Assembly: GCA_029532415.1 (NCBI GenBank)
Contig: JAQOTA010000060.1
Span: forward strand, 4,278,001 to 4,342,000
DNA length: 64,000 nt
Direction of reading: 5' to 3'
From: Marasmius tenuissimus
Lineage: Eukaryota > Basidiomycota > Agaricomycetes > Agaricales > Marasmiaceae
Positions 50,430 to 62,313 of the stretch are shown here, in pieces. Position 1 is the stretch's first letter, and each line of letters begins with the position of its first letter. The translations under genes were made by a program, and so were the position numbers. Below the pieces are notes generated by a model. It saw nothing but the letters and a program-made list of their open reading frames with translations, searched no databases and was not told where the DNA came from.

Positions 50430-53400
50430 CAACCATACTGGTAAGGTCGATCTTCACCAAAGTGCGCGAGGCCAGGTTCTTGAAGTTCGAAGTCCATGTC
50501 CCAACGGGAGCATACTAGGCCTAACGCTTGTTTCCTCGGAGAGGGGAAAGGTGAACAAGTGTCTTGTAGCTTGCTAATTCTTCGAAGTTCCCGACTCTGC
50601 CTTTTGAAACAAAGGCCTTCATCTCATGAGAAATATGAAGGTTTGTGGAGGTTTGGACTCGATGGTGGTCGAATAACAAGTGCTACTCAAGCACTGGTGT
50701 GACAGCGTGGATAATGGTACGACACCTTACGTGACCCACGTTACTTGCTGCTTTCTTCTTGCCACCATGTTCGTTTTCCATGCAACGCGACTATCATCAT
50801 TACTCTGTATTAGGACTCGATCAAGCAGCACATGAGGTACGTGAATAATACTCTACCACCCTTCAAGCTCTACAAGCCCACTAAAACTCACGACTTTGTA
50901 GGATTTATCTACCTATCTGTTGAGGTCAATGAGAGCTGTTCGGGCTCCGCTGAAGCCGCGTTTGAATTCGGACGTCAATGCCGTAGAGAATTTACAGCGA
51001 TGTTATTGGGAGAATTTGGGTACGTTTCCCAACTCTACCATGCATGCCTCCATCTGACCGGCTTACCAGAAGAAAATCGTGCATTCGATCTCGCTTCCTG
51101 CCCATCCATACCATCAACCCACTACCCCTGATTTTCAGGTCATCTTCTCATCCGATGTCTTAATGATAGTCGCGGGGAAGAATAGAGATGATGCTGGTGA
51201 GTGAGTGACCAGAGCGCTCATCGCACTGTATACGCATTCACATCCAATAGCATCCAGGCGGTCGAGATCAAGAACCCCATGAGCACCAAGAGCACGAAGC
51301 TAGGCTCTAACATATTTCTGGATCTCTCCTTTAACACCTACACGACCTGCATGTTTCCGTTCGAAGGATACGCCCCTGTGCAGACTAAAGTTTGGGAATC
51401 ATTCCCCTAACTATGTCGTTTCCTCCATGCCGCCGCCTTCCTCTACCTTACGCCTTTTGGTCCAACTCCGAGGGTCGATGGAAACTCTGGCTACACTTGC
51501 TCCCAGAGTGATCTACTCGCTCTGCGTGGTCATCTACACCGCTTGAGCTTACTCTCCGTTGCCCTCTGCCCATGTCATTTGCGCCTGTCACCTTCCAGAG
51601 TTCCTCGTGGAAATCGAAGGTATCCTCCCGTTTATCCTTATTCCACGTTGTCGTTCTCCAGCTTACGATTTCGGTCGGTCGGGCTGGCTTATCATAGGTG
51701 CATGTTAGTGGTTAGCTGATGATTTGCTCGAAGACATGCACGAAACCTACGGGATATCCATTTCACAGGTGCCGCGACCGAGAGTTGGGTCGAGGAAATG
51801 GAAAGGGTGTCCACTTGCTTTGGATGGATGAACACGGAAGTTGGAGGAAGGACATCTGCCAGGCCACATCGTTATTGGCAGTGAGTAATCAAGATAGTTC
51901 CGAAATCCATACCACTAACCCTCAATTGCGTAGGCAATGCTATCATTACCGTCAAAGTTAACCTCTTACAATCACAACGTCGTCTTTTACAAGGCTGATA
52001 CCATTGAACAAGGCTCACGAACATGTCTATCATCCCCATTGCGCTCGTGCCCGACCCGTGGGCCCAACTACCTCTACTTCCCGTCGGTTTTGGGTCGTAC
52101 ACCAGGGCACCATAGCCTGTTTTCTCGTCCCCGTTACGAGTACCCCTCGATTTGGCATGAACAAAAAGTTCGCTCTCTCGTCTGGTCAGTTGTCATTCTC
52201 GAGGTGTCGCATCGTACCGTAACGCTTACCAACGGTTATCAGACGTTATGGTCATCTCAGCGATATTTTTCGACCTTGCGAGCATCCTGTTGGTGTTGTA
52301 GTTGAGCGCAGAGCGCTCACATCAGTTCTGATAGTCCGGCAGTCCGGCGTTCTGACAAGTCTTCGATTTGGGGCGCTGAAACCGACGCTCTAGCCGTGCT
52401 GCTCGAACTTGCTTAGGCAGGCTTACCACATAGAGATTTACTCGGATGCTGGAGAGGAGTTATCTCGGCACTCAGTGCCTCCTGTGATAGTCTTCTTCCT
52501 CTTACTGCCTTGAGCCCCGGAGGATCGGACCATGAACAAGGGCGAGGTGATGGGTACATCTATACAGTGGCGTACATCGCCTACCGTTCCCACAAGAGTT
52601 TGGTGTGTTAGGCGAGGTCACTCCCTGTTCTTCCCTTGTGTCGGAGGCACGATCCACTGCAGGCCTCTTCCTGACAATGTTATCCTCGAGATAGTTTCTA
52701 CCACATCTCATCGTGGCGTTGGTCAAGGTGAGCCTACTATTTCCCTCGTTGTAGGGTATATCACTGACATACAGATCTCTTTTCCTTCGGTGAAGGCTTA
52801 CTCTAACGACCGAGTGCTCGGAGTGACCTCTCGCCACCCCGTCATCGAGAATCTGGACGTTGAGGGGCCCGTCATGCTGATCTTTTAGAATCGGAGGTCG
52901 AGGTGAGTATCGTCACCTCATGACCCATTTTATCGCCCATCCATATTGACATCAGTGACTTCCAGACCTTGGTATCTTCCCCGTTAAGATCTCACCACCG
53001 TGGTCCAACAATACTCGGGGATTAAGGGGCGTCGTCACATTCAAAGCTGGCGGAAGAGTTGGCTTAGTTATGGCGGAAGAAAGGCCGGCCCGCTTCGCAA
53101 TCGATGAAGGCAGACTTGTGTGGGGACGATGTTGAGAATGAGCCTCTCCAGTGAGCGCAAGTGATTATCAATCCCTTCGCCTTTTGTATCACTAACCCTT
53201 GTGGATGTAGTGGTCTGTGAATGCTGGCATTGTTGTAGAACTACATTCTGTCATAATCCCAAAGTCGTCCTCTGTGAGCTTTCCATCGCTCCACCTCCCA
53301 TTCTCAAACTCGGAAACACATCAGCCTCAGCTTATGGAACATTAAGTCTTTTGTTGCTCGTACCCAAACGCCTCCGCTTCCATTACCCCATATATTGTTG

Positions 53401-53640
53401 CGCATGAGTAGTTACGGAAATGTCAGTTTGGTGTTAGAACATAACATGCAATTTTCACTACCTGTCAATATCTCTCCCCTCGTTTCTTTTTCTCGTGTGT
53501 CGCGACAATGACTGCTATGTGCTCCTACAGTTGCGTAGAGGTACTCCTTCTATCCGGCATTGTACATACCGACATCCAATAATTGGTTATTCTCTTAGCT
53601 TGTATGAATTAAAACTATACGATCGTTCTTCATTTTGAAG
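50430..53640 (+). repeat. Decayed plus-strand unit, copy C of three
   Basis: Collinear with copies A and B. The best-preserved exon-like segments are VIFSSDVLMIVAGKNRDDA (about 51138-51195, with a GTGAGT donor), IQAVEIKNPMSTKSTKLG (about 51251-51305), VTLTNGYQTLWSSQRYF (about 52218-52270), a 118-residue open frame at 52532-52888, and a segment reading VVTFKAGGRVGLVMAEERPA (about 53028-53090) ending in a stop. These suggest a multi-exon soluble protein, but I cannot name it and the copy is interrupted. Confidence 0.5.
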
Positions 53641-54483
53641 TAGAGCTTCGCGAACCTCTCAGCCTATCCCATATGTCTAGAACTGTAAACAAAGGTTGTT
53701 CACTCAGTTCTATGCTTGCGGTGTAAGAGTTAGCTGGGGAGAGCCCGCTGGGTTGCTAATCTCTGGGATGGTCGCAGGGTGTACTTGACGATTTCATGGC
53801 GGAAAATATCAATACGACTGTCAAGTCACAGCTGCTGGTTGGAGCCTGTGATTATTCTCGGGTTGTTGGTTCGATGTTTCCCCGTGACCAGTTTTTAGAT
53901 GATATGCACCCTACGGGCCAGACTTGGAGCGTCTGGAGCGTCTACATGTAATCGAGTATTGATGACCTTGGGGTGCAGGTTCGTACATTTTGGGCGCCAA
54001 AAATGGACTCTCTCCAGACAAATTCGGTTTCGAGAGTGTGTCGGGACTTTCGGGGGTTCCGCTTGGGTTTCATAGCTAACCGCATTGCACCCTATCGATA
54101 ATATTTTCCATTACCGCTCGTTACCGCAGGTTGGATTGAACGAGTCTTTTCTAACCATAGGGGAACTTTGAATCGTACAAATCACGCTTGATGAAATATC
54201 AATGGTCAAGCTAGATGCCTCCTCCCGCAGCGAGGGCGGTAACCTTACATGGACTGCTTCTTTGGTACCCGTTGGAGACTCTACGTTCTTTTCAACTTCA
54301 GTCTCCGACCGCAAACTAGGGCAGGAGACCCCAAGCTCTATATCCTCCGTGTCTCCTTATCATGAATGACGGAAGTGTGATAGAGTCTTTGGTGGTAACG
54401 AAGTCAAAATTCAATGCATTTGACCTATGGAGGCAGTTAAAGAACTCACTGTCTGTGCCTGACCACTCGTCTGGATTGCGTGA
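53641..54483. other. Stretch with one coding-like segment
   Basis: Plus-strand sequence 54180-54366 reads without a stop through DEISMVKLDASSRSEGGNLT and VGDSTFFSTSVSDRKLG to a stop. This looks like the polar C-terminal tail of some membrane protein, but I cannot assign it. Nothing else is recognised. Confidence 0.3.
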
Positions 54484-55568
54484 GTGGAGTACGTTTTGCA
54501 AAGAAAACCAGATGAACTTACACGCGTCCTTGGGCCGTTGGTGCCAGAAGAGTTGGACACGCAGTGCTACCAGGCCTTGATAGCCACCCCAGTTCAACTC
54601 TTTATGGCCTGGAGAATAAAGATCATCAGTGGCTCCAAGCTCCTGTCCGGTGCTATTTCCATATTGTCGCTTTGCTCTTTAGGTAAGGCCAATTGATACA
54701 ACTATCGTTGCTCAGTCGTCCTCATTCTTCGGCATCTTGGAACAGCCGCAGGCTTATGGGTGGGAGTATCAGTAACACAAAATCCCAACTGGCAGGACTT
54801 CGAGAATTTCAGGCCAGCACCTGGTACTTGGCTGGTCACTGCAGCCGCCGCTGAGGTGCTGATTGCATCAAGCTTAGTTTATTCACTTGTGAGCCCTCTT
54901 GGCCAATTCTCAGCTTCCCTTTACATTTGAGTAGGGCATCTAACTCACCTCGGGCTTTCTTGACCGACAGATGAAGCGAAAGACCACGTTGATGTCGACC
55001 AATGACCAGATAGATCGTATCGTGCGATGTAAGTGGTTGATAAAGTGTATCACAAGAAATGGTCCCAGCTAATTCTTACCATTGTGGAAAACACTCTTAG
55101 TGACTGTACAGACTGGTACCATCACGGCAGTCGCTGCTTTGACGGACGCTATAGTCTTTCTGTGTGTTCCGGTATGGATCTACCCGTCAAATGCGCCCAC
55201 CAGTTCTCATGGTCGTTGTATGGATTTCTACAGCACACCGCGATGTGCAGAAAAATCGCCTTTGCTACACTGAGGCATTTTCCTGATCGTTGTTTACAGA
55301 TTCTTCGTCTGGGACTTGAGTTTGTCTAAGTTTTCAAGTAACTCCGTGTTAAGTTCGTGAGTCGTGCCGGAGGTCTCATGACTATGTTTTTCACACTCAG
55401 TCTCTGATTTCTAGATTGAACGCTCGTGGCTGGGGAGCTGATGGCAGCACGGGGGCTTCAACTAGTGTGCTATTCGCGTCAAATCTCGATTGCGTGAATT
55501 TTTTTTGTGCGAGGCTCCGGCACGAATCTAACTGTTATCGGTCCATCTCAAGAACAGCTGAGTTTTGA
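54484..55568 (+). pseudogene. C-terminal half of a DUF6534-type membrane protein gene
   Basis: Exon-like pieces join in phase: IATPVQLFMAWRIKIISGSK, SILSLCSLAAGLWVGVS, FRPAPGTWLVTAAAAEVLIA, MKRKTTLMSTNDQIDRIVRL, TVQTGTITAVAALTDAIVF, and finally SLISRLNARGWGADG with a tail to TGA at 55566-55568. These are the hallmark segments of the DUF6534 region: the EVLIASSLVYSL helix, the LTVQTG helix and the terminal LNARGW. Introns of 45-110 bases have normal ends. The N-terminal half of the protein is not upstream; its match lies on the opposite strand at 55769-56293. Confidence 0.75.
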
Positions 55569-55768
55569 CCCTGAAGGAAGATGCAAGAAAAATCGCTCAC
55601 CGGTACGAAGAACTACATGTTAAATTGAAAAGATCTCATCTCAGTCAGGGTACCGAACTGTTATTCAACAACGCACAATACGGGGATGTGATTTGGATCT
55701 CAAGCTTGCCTGAAAGCAATGGAATCAACTATTGCTAGAATTCGCCTGCGTGAGACTCAGAGACTCAC

Positions 55769-56293
55769 CAGACATTAGAACTAGAGGCTCATATATCATC
55801 ACAAAGAACAACACCGTGCAGACAGTCTCTGCAACCAGCAGGTAGAGCACCTGTGGGGAGGCCAGCCACTATCAGCATCTCAACATCCCCCCAAGGTTCC
55901 GAGAACACTTGCGAAGTATCTGATCCATGCCTGGTCCCTATCTGAAGTCAATCAGAGTTGACAACAGGGCCATGAGATCCACATACCTATTAGACCTTTG
56001 GAAATAGATTACTGTCTAGTACACTGGTGAGTGAATGTAAGAACTTATCCTCAAAACTAGACTACTGACCTGAATCAGTGTAATCTATGCACTCGGTGTG
56101 GCGGCGTCAACGAGCGGTACAGATAAGTCCTGAGACCGAGGTAACTCACCCCATATAAGATTGTGCTGAGGAGCATCCCTATAAGGAAAGGCCCGTATCT
56201 ATTGGCCGACCATGAATATGGGTTTTGAATGTACGGGACTGAGGCATGAAAAAAAAAAACTTACATCGTCGCCGCGCTCGTAGGGCTATCCAT
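55769..56293 (-). pseudogene. N-terminal half of a DUF6534-type membrane protein gene
   Basis: On the minus strand an ATG at 56293 (MDSPTSAAT) precedes segments reading NRYGPFLIGMLLSTILYG, YFQRSN, DRDQAWIRYF and VLYLLVAETVCTVLFFVMIY then EPLVLMSG, ending at a GTGAGT donor at 55768. This is the usual order at the start of DUF6534-family proteins. The rest of the gene does not follow on this strand. The missing part matches the plus-strand remnant 54484-55568, which begins just where this half stops in the family alignment. The intron before VLYLLV appears to use a GC donor. Confidence 0.7.
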
Positions 56294-57155
56294 CGGTTAG
56301 ATCGAAGGGGCGAATGAGGGATCATTCGTAACAACAGAGCGTGGCTGCTTAAAAATGCTGCAGGATGTATATACAAGGGGTGGCCGGGCCGTCACTTCGT
56401 GATATCGAATGGGACGGTCAGTCGAGGTGGTCGGTCCTCAAGATAAAGAGGCTGTAGATGTTTTTATTTGGTAGTGATGGGACCTTTCGAGCCAAGAGAC
56501 GGCACCAGAGATATTCTGAGGTCAGAACCATAGGATTTATATAAGATAACCTGAAGGTGGAGACTCCTGTCAAGTCTTTGCGAGATTCTGATTCTGTTCC
56601 CCGGAAGTTGCCGGGTAGTTTTCCCAAGACCGAGTCGAACCTTAGCGATGTGTACATCTGACTCTCTGTGGAGCCCGAATACTCCAGTGGGCAGTATTTC
56701 GCTCTTGAATGTGTTGTGTCGCTCCCATAGGGGCAAATTGGTCGTCGACTTAGCCTGTAAGTGGTCTTGAAGAGATCAACGTAATGTAATTTTCTCCTGC
56801 CCACCCCCTGACATGATGAGATATCCTGCTGGTTTCTGTACCTTGCTATGTATAGCAAGATGTAAAGCTGGTAGGACTTATGATCCAGATCCTTAGGTCG
56901 CACCGTATGAACACGACGAGGTTTTATAACCAAGCTATGTACAAGATACAGTGAAATGACAGGATAGCTACTTATTTGGTAAGCAAGAACCTTATATACG
57001 CATGAGGTAAAGCTAATGGTAAACATAGGTAAATATAGCAGGAGGCGTTACACAAGATCACGTTTGGGAAAGAGAAGATAGCACAACGGGATTTCAGATT
57101 CACCCCGGTACCTTCAAAGTCATGTTCCTAGAGCTACTCCACAGCCACCTTCCCT
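56294..57155. other. Intergenic, long minus frame not supported
   Basis: A 202-residue minus-strand frame (56418-57026) covers most of this stretch. It has no recognisable motif and an irregular composition, so I do not call it a gene. Confidence 0.4.
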
Positions 57156-58990
57156 TCAAAATTGGGGCAAAATCCTTGAGGCTCCTTAGGCCCTCTACCT
57201 TAAGTTTTCACCCTCAAGTATGCCACTCAAGTAGTAGATCTCAAAATCAGATTCAACTTGAGTATCAAATTGAGTATTAACTTGACAAATATCTGAAGGA
57301 ATGACTTGAGGAAATCTTGAGATTCACTCTGTACTAATGTAGGTAGGGAACTTGAGCAAAAATTGAGTAGGGAATAAATAGCCTTGAGAGAAGAAGTCAG
57401 ACTTGAGCGTACATAAAGTATGGACTTGAGCAAAGATGAAAATGGACTTGAGTGAAGGAAAATGTGGACTTGAGCGAATGATAAAGAGACTCGAGAGTAT
57501 GAACATGAGTAAAGGAAAGTACAAACTTGAGCGATGAATTGCCACAAAGTGGGTGCATCATCTTTGTTATCCTTAGAGTCCCTTCCAACTTGGCATCCCA
57601 GAGCTTTGTATACACCTGAAGATGGAGTGCTTAGGGTTTATGAGGACGGAAGTCATTTGTTGCTGTGAGTCTTTTTTTTGTCTCGATTCTGGTTTGTTTC
57701 TGAAACTTGGACAGGTGGGACGGAACATGATGAATGGTTTGAGTTAAATGAACGCCTATTGATATAGCGGCAGCTCTAACACAATGTATAATTTTGAAGC
57801 ACCATAATGTATAAACCAGCCCTCTCCTCCACTCTGTATCTCACTGAAATGTAGCATAGAAAGGAAGAAATAAACAACAACGCAGAATACACACTCGCTG
57901 CTATTGAGCCAGCATAGTTAAATGCACAGTGAGATGAAACTAAAACCTCACATATTGACTATAAGAGAATTCTTGTGTTCTTGCAGATGCTTGCTAGAGG
58001 TGATGATTGAGTAGATTGTCCTAAAGCTTTGAGACGCAAAGTCTCCAGCTTTTATACAAGAGTCCTTGTCTATCTACAAGTCATAGAACATAGGTAAGTG
58101 AGAATATAGCATATGATACATATTGCATATCAGTAAGCATAAGTGCTCAAAGAGCAGAGTGAGTAAGTAGGCATAGTCATACTAGCTTTCTATCTAAGTA
58201 ATCTAGAGAGAAAGCTCAGTCAGCTTTGAACACTATTGGGTGCAAAGCTGAACCTTGTTATAAACCATAGAGATAAGGTGTGAGTACTGACTAACTACAG
58301 AGTCCATCTGAGTAAGTACAGGATCTTTCATACGAGTGCAAGTGTCATAGTGAAAGAGTCTATAAATAATAGACGCATAAACAACACATCAATAAAGTGT
58401 ATCACATGGTAACCACATGTTCAACAGCTGCCAAGTCACCTACTGGTACGTGTTCCCTCTCTGTCTGTCTGGTTCAGCTACCTACAACCTCTCCACAGTC
58501 AATGAATATGTCATCCTGGCCAGAAACTGGCCCAACCCAAGGTTAGCACTTGACTTCATAAGCCCTGCATGTTGTACAGTGCTCACATTGAACAATGGCA
58601 GCCCTCACTACGCAGTGTACTCGCCGCTCCTATGTATTCACACAACATATACAATATATTTTGTTCTACCCTTTCATGTGTGTTTGCCTGACCTGACTTG
58701 AGACAAACCTTGAAGCATTGTTGAGTGCAGCTTGAGTGAAGTTGAGTCAGCTCGTTTACTCCCTCAAGGTCAATGTTGAGGTACCCTTGAGCACAGTTTG
58801 AGTTGCCTCATCTACTCCCTCAACGTCAACCTTGAGCCACCTCATTTACTCCCTTAAGTTTGACTCACTCGCTCCCTCAAGTTTGACTCAACCATGTTGC
58901 TCAAGGTTCTCTCAAGTACAGCTGTCAGCGTGTTGTAATAAGGTAAGGACAAGGTAAGGAGAAAACTCAAGTATTTTGCCCCGTTTTTGA
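57156..58990. mobile_element. TIR element with many subterminal CTTGAG motifs
   Basis: The ends 57156-57180 and 58966-58990 form a 25-base inverted repeat with three mismatches (core GGGGCAAAAT, then CTTGAG). Inside both ends the word CTTGAG or its complement recurs, at least ten times in 57175-57545 and again in 58695-58970, often as GACTTGAG. Such arrays are typical of transposase-binding subterminal repeats. No transposase is encoded, so the element is non-autonomous. Without the nested solo LTR it would be about 1.3 kb. The target duplication is not clear. Confidence 0.7.
57902..58426 (-). mobile_element. Solo LTR nested in the TIR element
   Basis: A 525-base LTR on the minus strand starting TGTTGAACATG and ending GCTGGCTCAATA. 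It is flanked by GCTGC on both sides (57897-57901 and 58427-58431). A TATAAAAG motif (minus) lies at 58049-58056. It shares ends, the TATA region and the GACAATCTACTCAAT box with the LTR at 18355-18872 but is clearly diverged internally, so it belongs to a sister subfamily or is older. Its position shows the TIR element was already here when it inserted. Confidence 0.88.
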
Positions 58991-59139
58991 GGAAACCTGG
59001 CCTCGATTTCCCCTAGAGGTTATATCCATGATTCTGATACGAGTATCAGTCGCAAGTTGCAACACCCCGTGTTAGTTTCTGTAATAGAGAAGGCCAATCG
59101 GTCCTTTCTGCAAATGGCGGGGAATTTGAATCCGAGGGA

Positions 59140-61270
59140 CGTAGGGAGGTCGAAAATCAATATCAGGGTGTATTCTCTTTGCTGTTCGGGACCGTGTGAC
59201 AAAAAAATCTTCGTAGGAGTGTAACCATACACAAAAGAAAGGAGGTGCTGTTCTATCAAAGAGGGATGCTTACTGTATTTCAGTGTGGTCGCCAGATTGT
59301 TAGTAGATTCCTCAACCATGAAATGGGGAGATCAGTCATACAACCACATCATTCTATCCAATTCCATTCGGAACGGTGTTCTTGGAGCTCAAAACCACTG
59401 CTACCCTTGCTATCTCGATGTAGGCTGGAGGCTGCTAAATTTATTTGCTATGTTCTGACAGAACGTGCAGCCGGGCTTGATGTGAGGGAGCCAAATGTTG
59501 ATGGGCCACAGAAATATGACAATGCTATATGGGGTGGCGACTTACCACCCCCAGTTGCTACAGCGAATATCCCCTCACCTCAATTTATGACTGAAATATT
59601 TCCATTCACGAGCCATGAATGGTTGCAGTGGGTGAACAGGACCTCCATCCTCTCACTGGATTTTTCATGAATCAAGACCTCAATGATCTTCAGATATGTG
59701 GTATTTGTATGAGTCTAAAGTCCTATGTACCCTATCGGAATATTGCTAGCTGCAATTTGCTGACATGTGGCATATGAGGAAACGCACATCTGGGTCCTTT
59801 CTCTCACCCTTCGTTCTGCCCGACACACTGGAACTTCCTTTCTCTGCTTTACCAGTGCATTGTTATTTGCTACTGAAAGTTAGGCAGTTTGTTCTCCGAG
59901 AGGGGGTTAAACTGGTCGAGACATTGTAGTTGTATCTGTTGATAGGTGTATATGAGCACGGATCATCGTCGATAACAAGATGGAAAAGATACATGTAGGC
60001 GTAATTTCCAGCTAATTGAGAGGGCTGAGAGGTCTGGTTTTGATGAAAGGTCGTGAGGGAGTTTGCCACGGAAGTTGAGTTTTTTGCATCAGCAGTTGCT
60101 GACTTAGTGCGTGCGTGAGGGTAAGGTTCTTCGACTTGAAATCGAGTCTCCCATCTTCCTAGTTGAGCATCTGATAATCTGATGTGAGATGACAATTGAA
60201 CATGATATGCCAGGACTCGCCGGTTCAAGCGCTTGAGCCTGGAAGCCAGTCTGGTGCCTACCACCGTCGATGGTTCAGTCTGATTCTCCAAGGTAGAAAG
60301 AAAAAGTTTGAAGATGTGTGGAAGGCACGTATTCATTTTGAGCTAGATTGTTGTCAACAGGGTATAGAGTAACAAACTGGGCTTCAGTTATCCATTCTGC
60401 AAGATCCATTTGCATGTCTCCCACACATATCATTGACTGGGTCTGGTGGTGGTGAATATGATGTGTTCATGATATGAAAGAATTACCAATCATATCTCTG
60501 AGTAGCCATGAACTTATTATGCCTTCGGCGATGCGGCTTGTGGGTCTTTGTTGGTCATGGTCGAAGTGCTGTTTACCTGATACCAAACAACTCTTCCGCA
60601 TGCTTTCCCAGACCCAACGTGTACGGTAATCAGGGCAGGTGCCATTCCATAGCAAGTTGGATATGTGTGAAGAAGACAGAGCGTGAAGGTACTTCCCAAC
60701 ATTGAAGCTGCGATAAGATTGAGATTGATCAGAATACTACCCTGGGAGTTTGAATCCAACACGCAACGGTCAAAACTTCTCAGGAAGTAGAGAAAAGGCA
60801 TATAGCAAGCAAGATATATAATGGTATGTTCTCTTATCTTCCCTCTCAAAATCTTGATCAACAACCTTGTATCAGCAGTCAACATATCCTAGGCAACAAA
60901 GAACCTGTGCACGCTGGCTTCTTCCTACTAAATGTCCCATTTCAATAACCGAAGGACTAATCCAGAGAATATCTCAATTTGTCAGGGTGTACTTGTTTTT
61001 CTATCATAAGTTGCAAGTTGATCCATTGAATGCAGTGACTGTCCAGCTCCGGTGTACTCCAGTTGGTGTTCTGTTCATTCTCTTTCAACCACATGGAATC
61101 TGAAGGGTGAGGGTGGTGGCTTATCTGACCCAAGACCCTGCCTTTCTGCCCACAGTCCGCCATGTTGAGACTATATGTCACCTTCCAGTTCGTTGGAATC
61201 CGGAGAACTCCTTCAGTGTTGATAATCTACTGCAGACTTCCTTAGGTTATGGGCTAAGTTACTCACGTAG
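59140..61270. repeat. Duplicated block with degraded membrane-protein exons
   Basis: Partner of 24140-27740, lacking its central 1.2 kb. On the minus strand it retains a 157-residue open exon (59863-60336, with ATADAKNSTSVANSLTT). A further frame at 60517-60885 reads CVLDSNSQGSILINLNLIAA and YGMAPALITVHVGSGKA, which recall the DPDSQG and GLAPTLIIVRVAYGK segments of the seven-copy family. It therefore derives from a related membrane protein. The parts do not join into one clear gene. Confidence 0.5.
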
Positions 61271-61357
61271 TCTTAGCCTTGTCTCAACTTAGATTTTTTT
61301 TACTTGTGTCGACCTTGAGTCGTGCGTGAGCCTCAACCTCAAGTTAGTTGAACTAAG

Positions 61358-61401
61358 TCAAACTCAAGTCAAACTCAAGTCAAACTCAAGTCAAATTCAA
61401 G
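61358..61401. repeat. Four tandem copies of an 11-base unit
   Basis: TCAAACTCAAG repeated three times exactly and once with one change. It sits in a stretch (61310-61515) rich in AAGTC and CTCAAG words, resembling a subterminal array of a second TIR element. Confidence 0.8.
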
Positions 61402-61628
61402 TCGGCTGTAAGTCAAGCTCGTATTGAGCCTAAGTCAACGTGAGCCGGAACCTAAGTCGATTGTAAGTCAAGGGTAAGCCACGCGTTAGTTAACCTCCGG
61501 TCGAGTGTAAGTTGAGTCGAGAACAGCGGGTTGTGGGAGAAAAGCATTGCGATTGTCATAATTCCTCGAACATACAGCGTGTACGAGCTAAATCAATAAA
61601 AAAAAGATAGCAGTGTAGCACACTCGGC

Positions 61629-62313
61629 TCAAATCCTCTTCTTTCCCTTCTTACTCTGAGAGTTTGCCGGCTTCGCATTGCCCGTCGGGGCTTGACCGTC
61701 ATGGCGGATTTGACTGACTGGTCGGCCACTGGCACTGTACATTCCGCTGATGAACATTGTAGAAGCCACAGCTGACTGGCGAGTGGAACAAGGTCTCGCA
61801 CTGGGGGCAGTCACACTCGGAGCCGTCCGGCTTTGTTTCGTCACGGAAAGGGATGGTGACAGGGTCACCACCCTTCTCTTCCTTGGTGGGTCTTTTGGGT
61901 TTGGATCGCCTTCGGTCATGGCCTATAACAAGCTAAGTTAATGATTGAAGTAGTATACGAACGATTGAACTTGCCTCGTGAGTACGTTTTATACGTTGAG
62001 TAGCCTTGTTCTTCGTCGGACTTGGTATCAGACTTGGTAGCGGCTTGAGAAAACAAGCATAAGCACAAGGTCTTCAAGAGTGATAAGGGGTTGAACATAC
62101 CTTTGATGGAGCTCTCTCAGGGTTGCCATCGCTGCGGCCATGGTCACCACCAGCCACACAAACGTTGGCCTCCCCTCTCATACGGCCAGCTTCAGGTTCC
62201 TCTCCAACTTCCTCCATGCAACCAGCTTCAACTCCCTCTTCGACCTCCTCCACACGGCCAGCTTCAGCCTCCTCTCTAACCTCCTCCATATATCCGCTTT
62301 CGTCGCCCTCCAC
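61629..62313 (-). CDS. Small charged protein with N-terminal 12-residue repeats
   Basis: Three exons (62101-62313, 61975-62043, 61629-61922) join in phase to 191 residues. The N-terminus carries three imperfect 12-residue repeats (GYMEEVREEAEA, GRVEEVEEGVEA, GCMEEVGEEPEA; residues 7-42), a strongly acidic stretch. The C-terminal part is Ser/Thr/Pro- and Lys-rich, with basic patches PPRKRRV and KKGKKRI that could be nuclear signals. The second intron uses a GC donor (GCAAGT). No domain is recognised. The gene is divergent from the one at 63006, with about 690 bases between the starts. A real but low-complexity gene is likely. Confidence 0.6.
62188..62295 (-). repeat. 36-base coding minisatellite, three units
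   Basis: Encodes the acidic 12-residue repeats of the gene at 61629-62313. The units differ at several positions but keep the period. Confidence 0.7.

Noticed and set aside
56418..57026. 202-residue minus-strand open frame
   Set aside because: No motif, no introns unlike all real genes here, irregular composition; probably a chance frame.
58417..58701. 94-residue plus frame across the LTR edge
   Set aside because: Begins inside the solo LTR and has no motif; a by-product of the insertion.
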